Below the pieces are notes generated by a model. That model ran no database searches. It was not told the DNA's origin and saw only the letters and a program-made list of their open reading frames with translations. Positions 1 to 8,088 of a stretch of DNA of 37,156 nucleotides are shown here, piece by piece. The translations under genes and the position numbers were made by a program. Each line of letters begins with the position of its first letter. Position 1 is the stretch's first letter. The DNA is from Flavobacteriales bacterium (lineage in GTDB: Bacteria > Bacteroidota > Bacteroidia > Flavobacteriales_E > Vicingaceae): contig NVUQ01000029.1 of assembly GCA_002401955.1 (NCBI GenBank), positions 1 through 37,156 of the forward strand, written 5' to 3'.

Positions 1-59
1 TTATAATACTTTAAAGCCCACTATTTAAGCGTGTTATCTATTATTTATGATCGTTGTAA

Positions 60-1784
60 TTATAAAAGACCGGTAAGGTAATCTGAAAGAGAAGTGTCTG
101 CTGGTAATCCTATTTTCTTTTTAATCCTGTTTTTAGCAACTCTAACAGAAGATGGTTCCATATTTCGGCTAATTGAAATTTCTTTGTTAGACATATTCAT
201 GACCACCATGGCAGCCACTTTTATTTCTATATCGCTTAAGTTAGGATGTTTTATTTTTAATTCGTTGTAGAAGTTGCTACTTAAATTACCCATCTTATTT
301 TGCAGTTCAGCACGTGATGATTTAACATCCAATTCATTCTGTATAAAAAACTCAATGTTCTTTATCTCAGGTTTAGAAAGACTTTCTATTTGCCCAAGTT
401 GATTGATAAGCTTTTCTGAAAAATCTTGCTTAACCAATAATTCGTGAGATAAGGCTTGAACATTTCTGTTTTCTTCTTGAATTTTCAGGTTTAAAATTTC
501 TTTTTCATTGGCCGTCAATTGATTTTGAAGCTTCCTTTTTTTAATGACATTAGATCGGTAGAACAAAAAGAAAATAATAACCACTCCCAGTGCAATTAAA
601 ATAGATGTAATTTTTATTCTGTTCAATTTTTCATCAATCTTCTTTTGTTTTTCGTCAAGTGATTTCTGTAGCTCATATTTGTATTTAAACTCTTGCCGAA
701 TAACAGCTCTTTCTGTTTCCTCATTTTTTAGAATATCCCTATAAGTTACCATCATTTCCAACATTTTAAATGCCTTATTGGTGTCCCCTTGTATTTTAAA
801 TAGCTCAAATCTTAATTGGCTGATATCTGCAATAAGAATTACCGATTCAATTTTTTGGGCTATTTCTAAGGATTCAGTGCTGTAGATTTCTGCACTATCT
901 AACATACCTTTATTGAGATGAATTTTAGCAATATTTAGCAGATCTAGTGCAACTCTTTCATTGTCCTGAATTTCCTTATGTATGCTCAACGCATGTTTAA
1001 AAGATTGCATTGCGTTGACGGTATCCCCTAAGCTAAGTTTAGCCTGACCAATTCCTTCAAGCATAGTGGATTTCACTCTTTTTTCTGGGTTTGCTTCTTC
1101 TAGTTTTAAGCCTTGGGTTAAGTATTTTAAAGCAGCCTCATAATTACCCATATCTTGATGGCATGTCGCAACATTATTAAGTGCAATCATCTGATGTCGA
1201 GCATTTCCTTTCGTATTTCCTCCTTTTAAATTTTTTTCAAAATAAATTAGTGCCTTTTTAATATCTCCAAGATCCGAATATATTGTACCAATATTTTGGA
1301 GGCACCGCTGAATCGATGAAGTGTCCTTTAGACTTTCAGCTATGCTCAATGCTTTCGTTTGGTAGCTTATCGCAGACGATAAATCGCCACGACTACGATG
1401 AGCACTGCCTAAATTGGAGTAGGCAGAGCAGATGCCTTTTAGGTCATCAACTTCGGTATAAATGGCCAGCGCTTGGTTAAAATGAATTATGGACTTTTTT
1501 TGATCTCCTTTAATAGAAAATGTAATTCCTTTAATTCGCAACGCTTTAGCTATCCAAATTTTTAAATCCTTGGCTTTAGCAAATTGATATTGTAAGTCTG
1601 CTAAATAAAAGGCACTATCTGGTTGGGTAAAGAGGTATCCCTTCCAAATAAAATTATCGAGCGCATTTAAGCGAGTAGTATCATGCTGAGATTGATCTTC
1701 CCAAACACTCAATAAAGAATCAAGGTTTTTTTGTCCAAATGTTAAAAGTGGACTAAGCAATAATATGAAAAGGAGTTTTTTCAA
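60..1784 (-). CDS. TPR-repeat membrane protein with C-terminal LuxR-like HTH
   Basis: 574-residue predicted regulator of a type common in Bacteroidota. A signal peptide (MKKLLFILLLSPLLTFGQ) is followed by tandem tetratricopeptide repeats over about residues 60-370 (recurring A.......G....A...Y..AL pattern). One membrane helix lies near 390-410, then a coiled coil, then a helix-turn-helix resembling LuxR-type domains at the C-terminus (LSDIEIKVAAMVV...NKEISISRNMEPSSVRVAKNRIKKK). The expected topology puts the TPRs in the periplasm and the HTH in the cytoplasm, so it could pass an envelope cue to DNA; the target is unknown. The only start that retains the whole signal peptide is TTG; there is no in-frame ATG between the upstream stop and it. 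It is transcribed alone, with no close neighbour. Confidence 0.85.
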   Translation of the reverse strand: MKKLLFILLLSPLLTFGQKNLDSLLSVWEDQSQHDTTRLNALDNFIWKGYLFTQPDSAFYLADLQYQFAKAKDLKIWIAKALRIKGITFSIKGDQKKSIIHFNQALAIYTEVDDLKGICSAYSNLGSAHRSRGDLSSAISYQTKALSIAESLKDTSSIQRCLQNIGTIYSDLGDIKKALIYFEKNLKGGNTKGNARHQMIALNNVATCHQDMGNYEAALKYLTQGLKLEEANPEKRVKSTMLEGIGQAKLSLGDTVNAMQSFKHALSIHKEIQDNERVALDLLNIAKIHLNKGMLDSAEIYSTESLEIAQKIESVILIADISQLRFELFKIQGDTNKAFKMLEMMVTYRDILKNEETERAVIRQEFKYKYELQKSLDEKQKKIDEKLNRIKITSILIALGVVIIFFLFYRSNVIKKRKLQNQLTANEKEILNLKIQEENRNVQALSHELLVKQDFSEKLINQLGQIESLSKPEIKNIEFFIQNELDVKSSRAELQNKMGNLSSNFYNELKIKHPNLSDIEIKVAAMVVMNMSNKEISISRNMEPSSVRVAKNRIKKKIGLPADTSLSDYLTGLL

Positions 1785-1801
1785 ATGTCTATCTAAAAGA
1801 A

Positions 1802-1809
1802 CGAAGATA
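1802..1809 (-). promoter_or_regulatory. Candidate -7 element (TATCTTCG) of the TPR-HTH gene
   Basis: On the minus strand TATCTTCG matches the Bacteroidota -7 consensus TAnnTTTG with one change. It lies 18 nt before the TTG start, giving a predicted leader of only 10-15 nt. No clear TTG was seen at -33. Confidence 0.35.
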
Positions 1810-1934
1810 AGGATAAAATAAAGCTTTTATGGATTTACTGAATTTTGGAATGTCTAGTGTTTGTGGTTTGGTGAGTTGCTAAATATAGATTTCACCTATA
1901 CTGGTCGTATAATCAGTTCTTGTTCACTTTAGTA

Positions 1935-2888
1935 TTAACGATTATCTGCTTCTATAATCCTTGAATACCTTTCGTTCAATATGTTTTTGTAATGTTCTTT
2001 CATCTCATCAGATAAGAAGGATTCATTTACCCATTGAATAGCTTTTGGTTTGTTTTCAGTAAGACGATTTAAAACACCATTTATTTGTTTTTGGGTTAAC
2101 CCTAAATTCTCTCCTAAAGTTTTAAAATGAGTTAAGCTTAAATTTTTCTTTTTCCCTACTAAGGTCAATGCTAATTCTTCATTATCTTCAGGATTTACTA
2201 TTGCTACATTTAATAAGTCGTATGCAGGAGATAAAACCCAACCCGAAAGAGATTCTATCATCGAGAAATTTTTAAGGTGCATATCATTGTTTCCAGTTAT
2301 AAAACTGAACAAGGTCAATTCAAAAAAGAACAGTTTATCCAATAAGGTATTATCAGAATAACTCCCCAACGCTTTACCTATTTTTTCCATAGAGCTTTTA
2401 TACTTATCAAAAGCTTCGGTAATTTGAAACATATCAATCATGTGTATTTTATTACCATCATCTGTTCTGTCAATTCTTTTGGTGATGTATGATAATTCTC
2501 CTGATTGTAATCGAATTAAACTCGAAGGAACAACACGGATTCCAAATGCTTCTGCAATTCGCATGGTTACGTGTTCGTTTTGTGGCATTTCAGGAAATTG
2601 CTCTGATGGAGGTTTGAAAATATAAATTCCACCTAAAGCACCAACTACTGTTAATCGGTTTTTTGTATTGTCCATTGTTTCATTAATCAATGACATTGAT
2701 AGTTTAGGTTGTACTCCTGGAACAGAAACGCTACGGTCAATTACATCTTTTGCCAGTTCCGACATCTGTTTTAAGTTGTACGATAGTTTCGGAATTCCCT
2801 TTGTTCCAAAAAAGGCAAGGCTACATTTTTGATGAAAATCAATTTCGTTAAGGAGTTCTTTGTAGCAGTATAAACACTTATTCTTCAT
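1935..2888 (-). CDS. hipT: HipT-type serine/threonine kinase toxin (module 1)
   Basis: 317 residues, equal to the kinase core of HipA without its N-terminal subdomain, which is encoded separately upstream: the tripartite HipBST arrangement. Features seen: a Gly-rich-loop region at 53-64 (SVSVPGVQPKLS), the catalytic motif GNNDMHLKNFS with Asp202 and Asn207, and the metal-binding motif PAYDLLN with Asp224. By family knowledge, HipT phosphorylates an aminoacyl-tRNA synthetase and stops translation (tryptophanyl-tRNA synthetase in the E. coli case); the target here is not known. The ATG overlaps the end of hipS by 11 bp, so translational coupling is likely. A short Cys-rich N-terminus (CLYCYK...C) precedes the kinase. 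The active-site residues look intact. Confidence 0.88.
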   Translation of the reverse strand: MKNKCLYCYKELLNEIDFHQKCSLAFFGTKGIPKLSYNLKQMSELAKDVIDRSVSVPGVQPKLSMSLINETMDNTKNRLTVVGALGGIYIFKPPSEQFPEMPQNEHVTMRIAEAFGIRVVPSSLIRLQSGELSYITKRIDRTDDGNKIHMIDMFQITEAFDKYKSSMEKIGKALGSYSDNTLLDKLFFFELTLFSFITGNNDMHLKNFSMIESLSGWVLSPAYDLLNVAIVNPEDNEELALTLVGKKKNLSLTHFKTLGENLGLTQKQINGVLNRLTENKPKAIQWVNESFLSDEMKEHYKNILNERYSRIIEADNR

Positions 2889-3213
2889 CTTTTTCAGGTA
2901 TTGGTATAACGCTTACAGCTCCTATACAGTTTTGACAACAAGCCAATAATAACCCCATTCTATCATTAGGGTTTATTTTCCAGTTTTTAGAGGCAATATC
3001 TAAGAGCCATCCTTCAGGTATCAGTCCTTCAAAAAAGGGAAACAACCTGTTATCTACATAAGGATCATTGGTAACAGGCATTGTAAATGTGATAAATTTC
3101 TTGGGGAATTTTGACACATAACTTTCTTCATATTGAAAGATATATTCTCCTTCATTCGTTTCTTTGAGAATGCCAGCAAGTAATTTTTTATAATGTATTT
3201 CAGCTTTTCTCAT
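2878..3213 (-). CDS. hipS: HipS-like antitoxin (HipA N-terminal subdomain 1)
   Basis: 111 residues matching the couple_hipA N-terminal subdomain of HipA as a stand-alone protein (RLFPFFEGLIPEGWLLDIAS...DRMGLLLACCQNCIGAVSVIP). In characterised HipBST systems the small HipS protein, rather than HipB, is the antitoxin that blocks HipT. Trp69 sits in the conserved PEGW motif; tryptophan is known to matter for HipS inhibition in the E. coli system, though whether this is the equivalent residue cannot be shown here. It starts 5 bp after the hipB stop and overlaps hipT by 11 bp, so the three genes form one operon. Confidence 0.82.
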   Translation of the reverse strand: MRKAEIHYKKLLAGILKETNEGEYIFQYEESYVSKFPKKFITFTMPVTNDPYVDNRLFPFFEGLIPEGWLLDIASKNWKINPNDRMGLLLACCQNCIGAVSVIPIPEKDEE

Positions 3214-3218
3214 AGCAA

Positions 3219-3434
3219 TTAATTATTATCGGTTAACTCTTTGCTGTTAACTGGTGCAAGTTCATGTCCGAACATACTTAAAACTAAATTCACCTTATCT
3301 AGGTTCATGTTAGATTTTCCTTGTTCTATTTTTCGAACTACGGTTAGTGCTACACCAGCACGTTCAGCGAACTCTTCTTGCGTTAAATTCACTTCTTTTC
3401 TTCGTTCTTTTACAAAATTTGCTAATCGTCTCAT
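3219..3434 (-). CDS. hipB: HipB-like HTH autorepressor (module 1)
   Basis: 71-residue XRE/Cro-type helix-turn-helix protein (LTQEEFAERAGVALTVVRKIEQGKSNMNLDKV), first gene of the hipB-hipS-hipT operon. The expected role is operon repression by binding palindromic operators, alone or with HipS/HipT. The region directly before its ATG carries three evenly spaced palindromes and a -7 element (separate entries), which fits autoregulation. Size and HTH position are normal for HipB. Confidence 0.85.
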   Translation of the reverse strand: MRRLANFVKERRKEVNLTQEEFAERAGVALTVVRKIEQGKSNMNLDKVNLVLSMFGHELAPVNSKELTDNN

Positions 3435-3532
3435 TATATGTATTTAGATATAAATCTATGCAAATATAGGTAATTATATGTATTTACGTATAATTTATTG
3501 TTTTAACCTCTAATTATATGCTTTAAGATATA
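3435..3532 (-). promoter_or_regulatory. Three phased 18-bp palindromic operators, hipBST module 1
   Basis: Near-palindromes of the form TATAT-N8-ATATA (the second ends CGTATA) lie at 3435-3452, 3475-3492 and 3515-3532. Their starts are exactly 40 bp apart, about four helical turns. The first abuts the hipB start codon and the second covers the expected -33 region. HipB binding is inferred from position and symmetry. Confidence 0.65.
3461..3468 (-). promoter_or_regulatory. -7 promoter element (TATATTTG) for hipBST module 1
   Basis: Exact match to TAnnTTTG on the minus strand, 26 nt before the hipB ATG and lying between palindromes 1 and 2. Predicted transcription start is near 3455. No clear TTG at -33. 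Confidence 0.55.
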
Positions 3533-3548
3533 GTTCTATGTTCTTCAA

Positions 3549-3730
3549 TTAAAAATCTAAAACCATATCTAAAGCATCATTAGCTTCTTTGTGCATATAG
3601 TTTACTTGCGCTCCATTGTGGTTGTAATACTTGTGTGTTTGTATAATTTTTGTAGCATTTGAGGAGAAACTTTATCGCCTGCAATATTTCCAAAACTATC
3701 TCTAGCAATGTGCATGGTTGTTATTCTAAA
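3549..3730 (-). pseudogene. Remnant of a tyrosine recombinase (integrase) C-terminus
   Basis: Read on the minus strand this gives MHIARDSFGNIAGDKVSPQM, then LQKLYKHTSITTTM, and after a frameshift GAQVNYMHKEANDALDMVLDF and a stop. This is the C-terminal end of Bacteroidota phage-type integrases (HxxR motif, then LGH-equivalent YKHTSITTT, then the terminal helix). The usual HIARHSFG is changed to HIARDSFG. The N-terminal and most catalytic parts are absent and the frame is broken, so it is dead. It sits between sulP and the hipBST operators, suggesting that the toxin-antitoxin module came with a mobile element. Confidence 0.7.
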
Positions 3731-3739
3731 TATAATGAT

Positions 3740-5983
3740 TTATGACTTTTTATCTATCTCCATGTGCTGGAGCAAGTTTTGACTGAAAGATAACATTTCT
3801 TCTATTTCAGCAGTCTTAGCAATTCTTAGATAATTAAAAATCATTAAGGCCTCCCCATTGCTTTCGATGTGATGGATCTTGTTAATTTCTAAAAACTGAA
3901 TCAACTTTGGTGTAAAGAATTTATTGAGTGCATCCTCATCTTCTCCCAAAACTAAGAACTTAGACGAGAATTTGGTGTGTAATTTAAAGCCAAGTTCTTC
4001 GTAACCAGCATAAGACATTACTCGATCAAAGAATTTACTTAAAAAGCCTTCCCACTCAATTGCAAATTGAGGAATTTCCTGGTCTAATCGCACAACATGA
4101 ATCGTAGTGTTATATACTTCAGAAGAAAGGAGAGCGCCTTCATCAAAAGTAATATCAGAAGTTTCCCATTCAACGCCAAACTCTTTATCTTTACCTTTTA
4201 AGCGATTTTTCTTTCTTTCAATGGGCCTTAATTCAAAGAAATGAAATTGTTGGAGGTAAGAAGTATTCCAATCTACCTCTTTCTCAAAAGTCCATCCATT
4301 TCTAATGGCCATTTCCTGTAATCGAGATTGTCTGCCAGTCAGTTTCTTTTTTTCAGGTCCGATAATCACTTTTAAGCCTCTATTATGTGAAGTTGATGAG
4401 TTGTGTTGCTCAAGCCCAGTAATGGTAACATGCCCGCCTTGATTATCGTGAATTCGCTTGAACTCAATAATGTTTTCCATTACTGTTAGATCAACCAAAC
4501 GGGTTTGGGATAAGTCTACTTCTATAATGGTTTTTTTTGGAATAGTACTTAGCATCTTATTCAATTTCACAGTAGCCATAAAGTTGGCTATACCTATTAG
4601 TTTTACCTGATTAACACCACTATCTAACACTTCTATAGAAGAGTTAGCATTAAAAACTAATTTAAAGAAGCGTTTAATTCCAACTTTCGCCAATAGCATA
4701 TGGAGAATAAGAGTAGCAAAAATTCCAGCAATTATTCCGTACAACAAATTAGATTGTAGCGTAACTATAATGGTGGTCATAAATATAAAGAGTTGTTCTA
4801 TACCTTGATCATAGGTATGTTTCAGTACTTTAGGTGAGGCCAATTTAAAACCAGTATATACCAGTATGATTGCCAATGCAGCCAATGGAACTTTTTGTAG
4901 TACCGGAGCCAATACAATGATGCACACAATTAATAATATTCCGTGATAAAAGTTGGACCACTTTGTTTTGGCATTGTGATGAACATTTACTGTACTTCTT
5001 ACAATTACTGTAATAATTGGAAGGCCTCCAATTGCTCCAGAAACCATAGTACTTACACCAACACCAATTAAATCTTTATTAAAATCAGTATTACGCTTAT
5101 AAGGATCTAGATTGTCTACAGCTTTAGCACTTGCCAATGTTTCTACCGAAGCAATTATGGTTATTGACAATACCGTTAGCCAAAAAGGGAGGGTGCCAAT
5201 TTTAGAAAAATCAGGATAGATGATACAATCTAGAGGATTATCAGGGATTTTTAGTAAGAACTGAGGTCCTATATCAAAGCTATTGCCAAGAAAATCCATT
5301 GTATGTGGTTCGAAAAAATTAAAGAGGTATACAAATGGAATAGCTATTAATAAAACCCACATAGGAGCAGGTAAAAAGTGAAAAAGCCTGTTATTAACTC
5401 TTCCATAAAACATAAGTAATATCAATCCCGAAACGGATATAATTGCCACAAAAGGATTGATATTAGGAAGTTGATGGAAAATATCAATTAAAATTCCAAG
5501 TGTTGAATCTGCATTGGATTCAGTTCCTAATGCAACGTGTATTTGCTTTGAGAAAATAATGATTCCAATTGCTGCCAAAATTCCGTGTATAACAGAAGAA
5601 GGGAATAGATAGGCCAACCGTCCCATTTTTAATAATCCGAATATCACTTGAATTCCACCAGAGATAACAATGGCAGCTAAAACATAATGAATGGCATGTC
5701 CTGTTCCATCATCCAAAAGGGCTATTCCTCCTAAAATAACCGCAATTAAACCAGCGGCTGGACCGTTTATGGCAACATGTCCTCCTCTTAAAAAAGTAGT
5801 AACTATACCACCAATGATAGCTGATAATACTCCAGCCATGGGTTCCATATCGGAAGCTACAGCTATTCCTAAGGCCAGTGGTAACGCTACCAATGCTACA
5901 CTAAATGCAGCAATTAAATCGTTACGCCAGTTCTCTCTTAGACCTTTAAATCCTGTAGATGGTATTTCTGAATCAAAACTCAT
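3740..5983 (-). CDS. SulP/SLC26-family inorganic anion transporter with STAS domain and long C-terminal extension
   Basis: 747 residues. The N-terminal ~440 form a multi-pass SulP transport domain beginning ENWRNDLIAAFSVALVALPLALGIA, with the signature GGHVAINGPAAGLIAVILGG and a conserved SVETLASAKAVD region. A cytoplasmic STAS domain follows at about 450-525 (KTIIEVDLSQTRLVDLTVMENI). About 200 further cytosolic residues come after it, ending in LGEDEDALNKFFTPKLIQFLE and IESNGEALMIFNYLRIAKTAEI. SulP proteins move sulfate, bicarbonate or other anions with Na+ or H+; the substrate cannot be read from sequence, and no carbonic anhydrase lies next door. The extension is longer than in classical SulP proteins and faintly recalls DUF3137-type sequences (weak). 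Transcribed alone, divergent from the methyltransferase. Confidence 0.88.
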   Translation of the reverse strand: MSFDSEIPSTGFKGLRENWRNDLIAAFSVALVALPLALGIAVASDMEPMAGVLSAIIGGIVTTFLRGGHVAINGPAAGLIAVILGGIALLDDGTGHAIHYVLAAIVISGGIQVIFGLLKMGRLAYLFPSSVIHGILAAIGIIIFSKQIHVALGTESNADSTLGILIDIFHQLPNINPFVAIISVSGLILLMFYGRVNNRLFHFLPAPMWVLLIAIPFVYLFNFFEPHTMDFLGNSFDIGPQFLLKIPDNPLDCIIYPDFSKIGTLPFWLTVLSITIIASVETLASAKAVDNLDPYKRNTDFNKDLIGVGVSTMVSGAIGGLPIITVIVRSTVNVHHNAKTKWSNFYHGILLIVCIIVLAPVLQKVPLAALAIILVYTGFKLASPKVLKHTYDQGIEQLFIFMTTIIVTLQSNLLYGIIAGIFATLILHMLLAKVGIKRFFKLVFNANSSIEVLDSGVNQVKLIGIANFMATVKLNKMLSTIPKKTIIEVDLSQTRLVDLTVMENIIEFKRIHDNQGGHVTITGLEQHNSSTSHNRGLKVIIGPEKKKLTGRQSRLQEMAIRNGWTFEKEVDWNTSYLQQFHFFELRPIERKKNRLKGKDKEFGVEWETSDITFDEGALLSSEVYNTTIHVVRLDQEIPQFAIEWEGFLSKFFDRVMSYAGYEELGFKLHTKFSSKFLVLGEDEDALNKFFTPKLIQFLEINKIHHIESNGEALMIFNYLRIAKTAEIEEMLSFSQNLLQHMEIDKKS

Positions 5984-6152
5984 AATTTACAATAATCAAC
6001 AATATTAACTTAAAAAACAACTTAAATGCCTTGCTTTTATATATAGTATTTTATCTTGGATGATCAAAATACATAAAATCTTGTGCCAATTAGGACATAT
6101 AGTTTCATATCCCATCCTGATTATGAAAGTGAAGATTTCTGTCGGCACTTTT

Positions 6153-6178
6153 TTGTTAACTTTATTTAACTATCTTCG
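6153..6178 (+). promoter_or_regulatory. Possible promoter for the methyltransferase gene
   Basis: TTG at 6153-6155 and TATCTTCG at 6171-6178 (one change from TAnnTTTG). The 15-nt gap is shorter than the usual 17-23. It lies inside the longer open frame and supports translation starting at 6225 rather than further upstream. Confidence 0.3.
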
Positions 6179-6224
6179 GTACAGCATAATTGAATTAATA
6201 ATTTATTTAAAATTAAAAGAAGAT

Positions 6225-7151
6225 ATGGCAGATCAAGGAGAATTAGACGCGCATTATACACGAATGGATAAAATATTTCGCTTAAGTTTAGGTGATAAAG
6301 GAGCGTATAGTGGGGCACGATTTGATGGTGATTTTTCTATGACCACTGAAGAGGCACAATTAAAAAAACATGATTTTATTTTTGATAATTGCAACATAAA
6401 AGAAGGCTCAAAAGTGCTGGATATAGGATGTGGCTGGGGCGCATTTATGGATTATTTAAATGGTAGGGGTGTAGATTCTTGTGGTGTGGTATTAGCAAAA
6501 GGACAAGCAGATGCATGTGTTAAAAATGGATTAAATGTTAAACACATGGACTCCAAAGACATTACTCCAGAAACATTTGGGCAATTTGATGTAGTAACTG
6601 CAATGGGTAGCCCTGAGCATTTATGTTCAGTAGATGAGTACGAAGCGGGAAAACAGGAAGAAATTTATAAAAAATACTTTAAACAAGTGGCTAGCTTATT
6701 ACCAGTAGGAGGCCGTTTTTACTGTCAATCTATGGTGTTTGGTCCTAATATGGTTGATTTTAAAGATATTCCTTTTAATAAAACAGACATTAAGAAAAAA
6801 GAATTCACGAATGCAGAATACATGGATATTATATGTCGTGTATTTCCAGGTTCTTGGCTTCCGTATGGTAAAGAAGGATTAATTGATCCTGCCATTAGCG
6901 AGCATTTTAAATTAGTATCTGTTGATAGTGGACGATGGGATTACGTTGAAACTATTCACCGATGGACGGCCCAATTTAAAAAGTTTAGTTTTAGAAAATA
7001 TTTACTATTCTTATCCTTAATTCCAGATTATTTATTTGATCCTACTTTTAGAGAATGGATGCGTAGGTTTAAAATACAAGCTAATTTACATGTTTTTGAT
7101 AGACATGTTTTTGATCATTACAGAATAGTGTTTGAAAAAGTAAAAAACTAA
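6225..7151 (+). CDS. SAM-dependent methyltransferase, cyclopropane-fatty-acid-synthase-like
   Basis: 308 residues from the ATG at 6225 (MADQGELDAHYTRMDKIF). The open frame extends 55 codons upstream to 6060, but that part is a hydrophobic stretch without family resemblance and contains the probable promoter, so the shorter start is preferred. Class I methyltransferase motif I is VLDIGCGWGAFMDYL; before it, YSGARFDGDFSMTTEEAQLKKHDFI resembles the segment preceding motif I in cyclopropane fatty acid synthases. Later motifs (FDVVTAMGSPEHL, LLPVGGRFYCQSM) complete the fold. The likely substrate class is lipid acyl chains or a related small molecule; true cyclopropane synthase activity is uncertain because the protein is shorter than CfaB and lacks its N-terminal domain. 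Confidence 0.75.
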   Translation: MADQGELDAHYTRMDKIFRLSLGDKGAYSGARFDGDFSMTTEEAQLKKHDFIFDNCNIKEGSKVLDIGCGWGAFMDYLNGRGVDSCGVVLAKGQADACVKNGLNVKHMDSKDITPETFGQFDVVTAMGSPEHLCSVDEYEAGKQEEIYKKYFKQVASLLPVGGRFYCQSMVFGPNMVDFKDIPFNKTDIKKKEFTNAEYMDIICRVFPGSWLPYGKEGLIDPAISEHFKLVSVDSGRWDYVETIHRWTAQFKKFSFRKYLLFLSLIPDYLFDPTFREWMRRFKIQANLHVFDRHVFDHYRIVFEKVKN

Positions 7152-7173
7152 TCTTTCAGGTTCTTTTGTATTA

Positions 7174-7233
7174 ATTCCAATTTCAAGTACGAAAGTGCCG
7201 CATTTGTTGGGTGTTTTGATTACAAATTGGTAT
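7174..7233 (+). repeat. Deleted remnant of the 115-bp repeat
   Basis: Keeps the outer ends of the repeat family (ATTCCAATTTC at the left, GTTTTGATTACAAATTGGTAT at the right) with the interior lost, leaving about 60 bp. Diverged from the intact copies, so older. Confidence 0.55.
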
Positions 7234-7281
7234 AAATAAAATGATGAATCTTAATTGTAGTTTGTTAAAGGCAATAAAGAC

Positions 7282-7315
7282 AAAAGGCTATCTCCATTTC
7301 AAGAGATAGCCTTTT
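7282..7315. terminator. Strong bidirectional hairpin terminator
   Basis: Perfect 13-bp stem (AAAAGGCTATCTC / GAGATAGCCTTTT) with an 8-nt loop and A/T tracts on both sides. It separates the convergent methyltransferase and VOC genes and can serve both. Confidence 0.9.
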
Positions 7316-7334
7316 TTATGTATAAAGAAAATAC

Positions 7335-7802
7335 TTAGAAAATAGTTGCACATCTTTTTGGGATTTCTTTATACTCTTCCGGGGAGGAAAATTCGTTTTG
7401 CCTAATTCCTATTCCGTTGCCATCTGGATCATAGAAAAAAGCAAAATATATCGTATTACCATCTTCGGTATCGGTTTTGTCAATATTTCCAACAATTATT
7501 CCTTCATCCTCTAAGCTTTGCTTGGCTAGGGTGATATCTTGAACATCAATAGTAAATATTTCCGTTTCGCTTCCAGCATGTTCTGGATCAGAAAATAAAC
7601 AGATAGAACTACTTTGATCTACATTTGTTATTGACAATTGAATCCAAGATCCATCTCCGAATTTTCCATCACTATTAAAAGTAAATTGAGGTTCATAATT
7701 AAAACCAAGTTTGTTGGAGTAAAATTCGAAAGAAGTTAATACATCTCTCACAGAAATTTTTGTCACTAATGAATAATCACCTAAAAGTTGTTGTAATTTC
7801 AT
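7335..7802 (-). CDS. VOC-superfamily (glyoxalase/bleomycin-resistance fold) protein
   Basis: 155 residues with the paired beta-alpha-beta-beta-beta modules of the vicinal oxygen chelate fold: KISVRDVLTSFEFYSNKLGF at the start, then DVQDITLAKQSLEDEGIIVG, and the hallmark FAFFYDPDGNGIGIRQ near residue 130. Such proteins bind a metal and act as lyases, dioxygenases or drug-binding proteins; which one cannot be said. Its first ~45 residues and upstream DNA resemble the gene at 10289-10852, which appears to be a degenerate paralogue. Single gene, followed by a strong terminator. Confidence 0.8.
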   Translation of the reverse strand: MKLQQLLGDYSLVTKISVRDVLTSFEFYSNKLGFNYEPQFTFNSDGKFGDGSWIQLSITNVDQSSSICLFSDPEHAGSETEIFTIDVQDITLAKQSLEDEGIIVGNIDKTDTEDGNTIYFAFFYDPDGNGIGIRQNEFSSPEEYKEIPKRCATIF

Positions 7803-8006
7803 AACATTAAGTTTTTAAGATTATATGTAAATATAAAGAAGAATTAGATTTGAAAACATCAGTTATATTACCCTTTTTTTAGTAAGTAATACCCCTTATT
7901 TATTAAGTTACAATTACTTAGGGCTAAAGTTTTCTTGAGAGTGTAGAAAGGTTTTGTTTAATTTATGAATAACCTTGTTGAGTTCAATCACCTATTTTTT
8001 TAAGAT

Positions 8007-8040
8007 AAAAGAGAGATACTAAATTTAGCACCTCTCTTTT
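8007..8040 (-). terminator. Hairpin terminator of the type IX-secreted protein gene
   Basis: Arms AAAAGAGAG (8007-8015) and CTCTCTTTT (8032-8040) around a 16-nt loop, followed on the minus strand by an A/T-rich tract, 49 bp past the stop. The rest of 7803-8088 holds only the VOC upstream region and no gene. Confidence 0.65.
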
Positions 8041-8088
8041 TAACTAACTAAAACTATTGTTAAAATTTAATTCTGTTTTGGTGTTCGT

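Noticed and set aside
3435..3532. Three regular 40-bp repeats as a mini CRISPR array
   Set aside because: Only three units, each an internal palindrome of 18 bp, placed across a promoter with no cas genes; better explained as operators.
6060..6224. 55-codon N-terminal extension of the methyltransferase
   Set aside because: Not family-like, contains a promoter-like sequence, and the ATG at 6225 matches the expected protein start.
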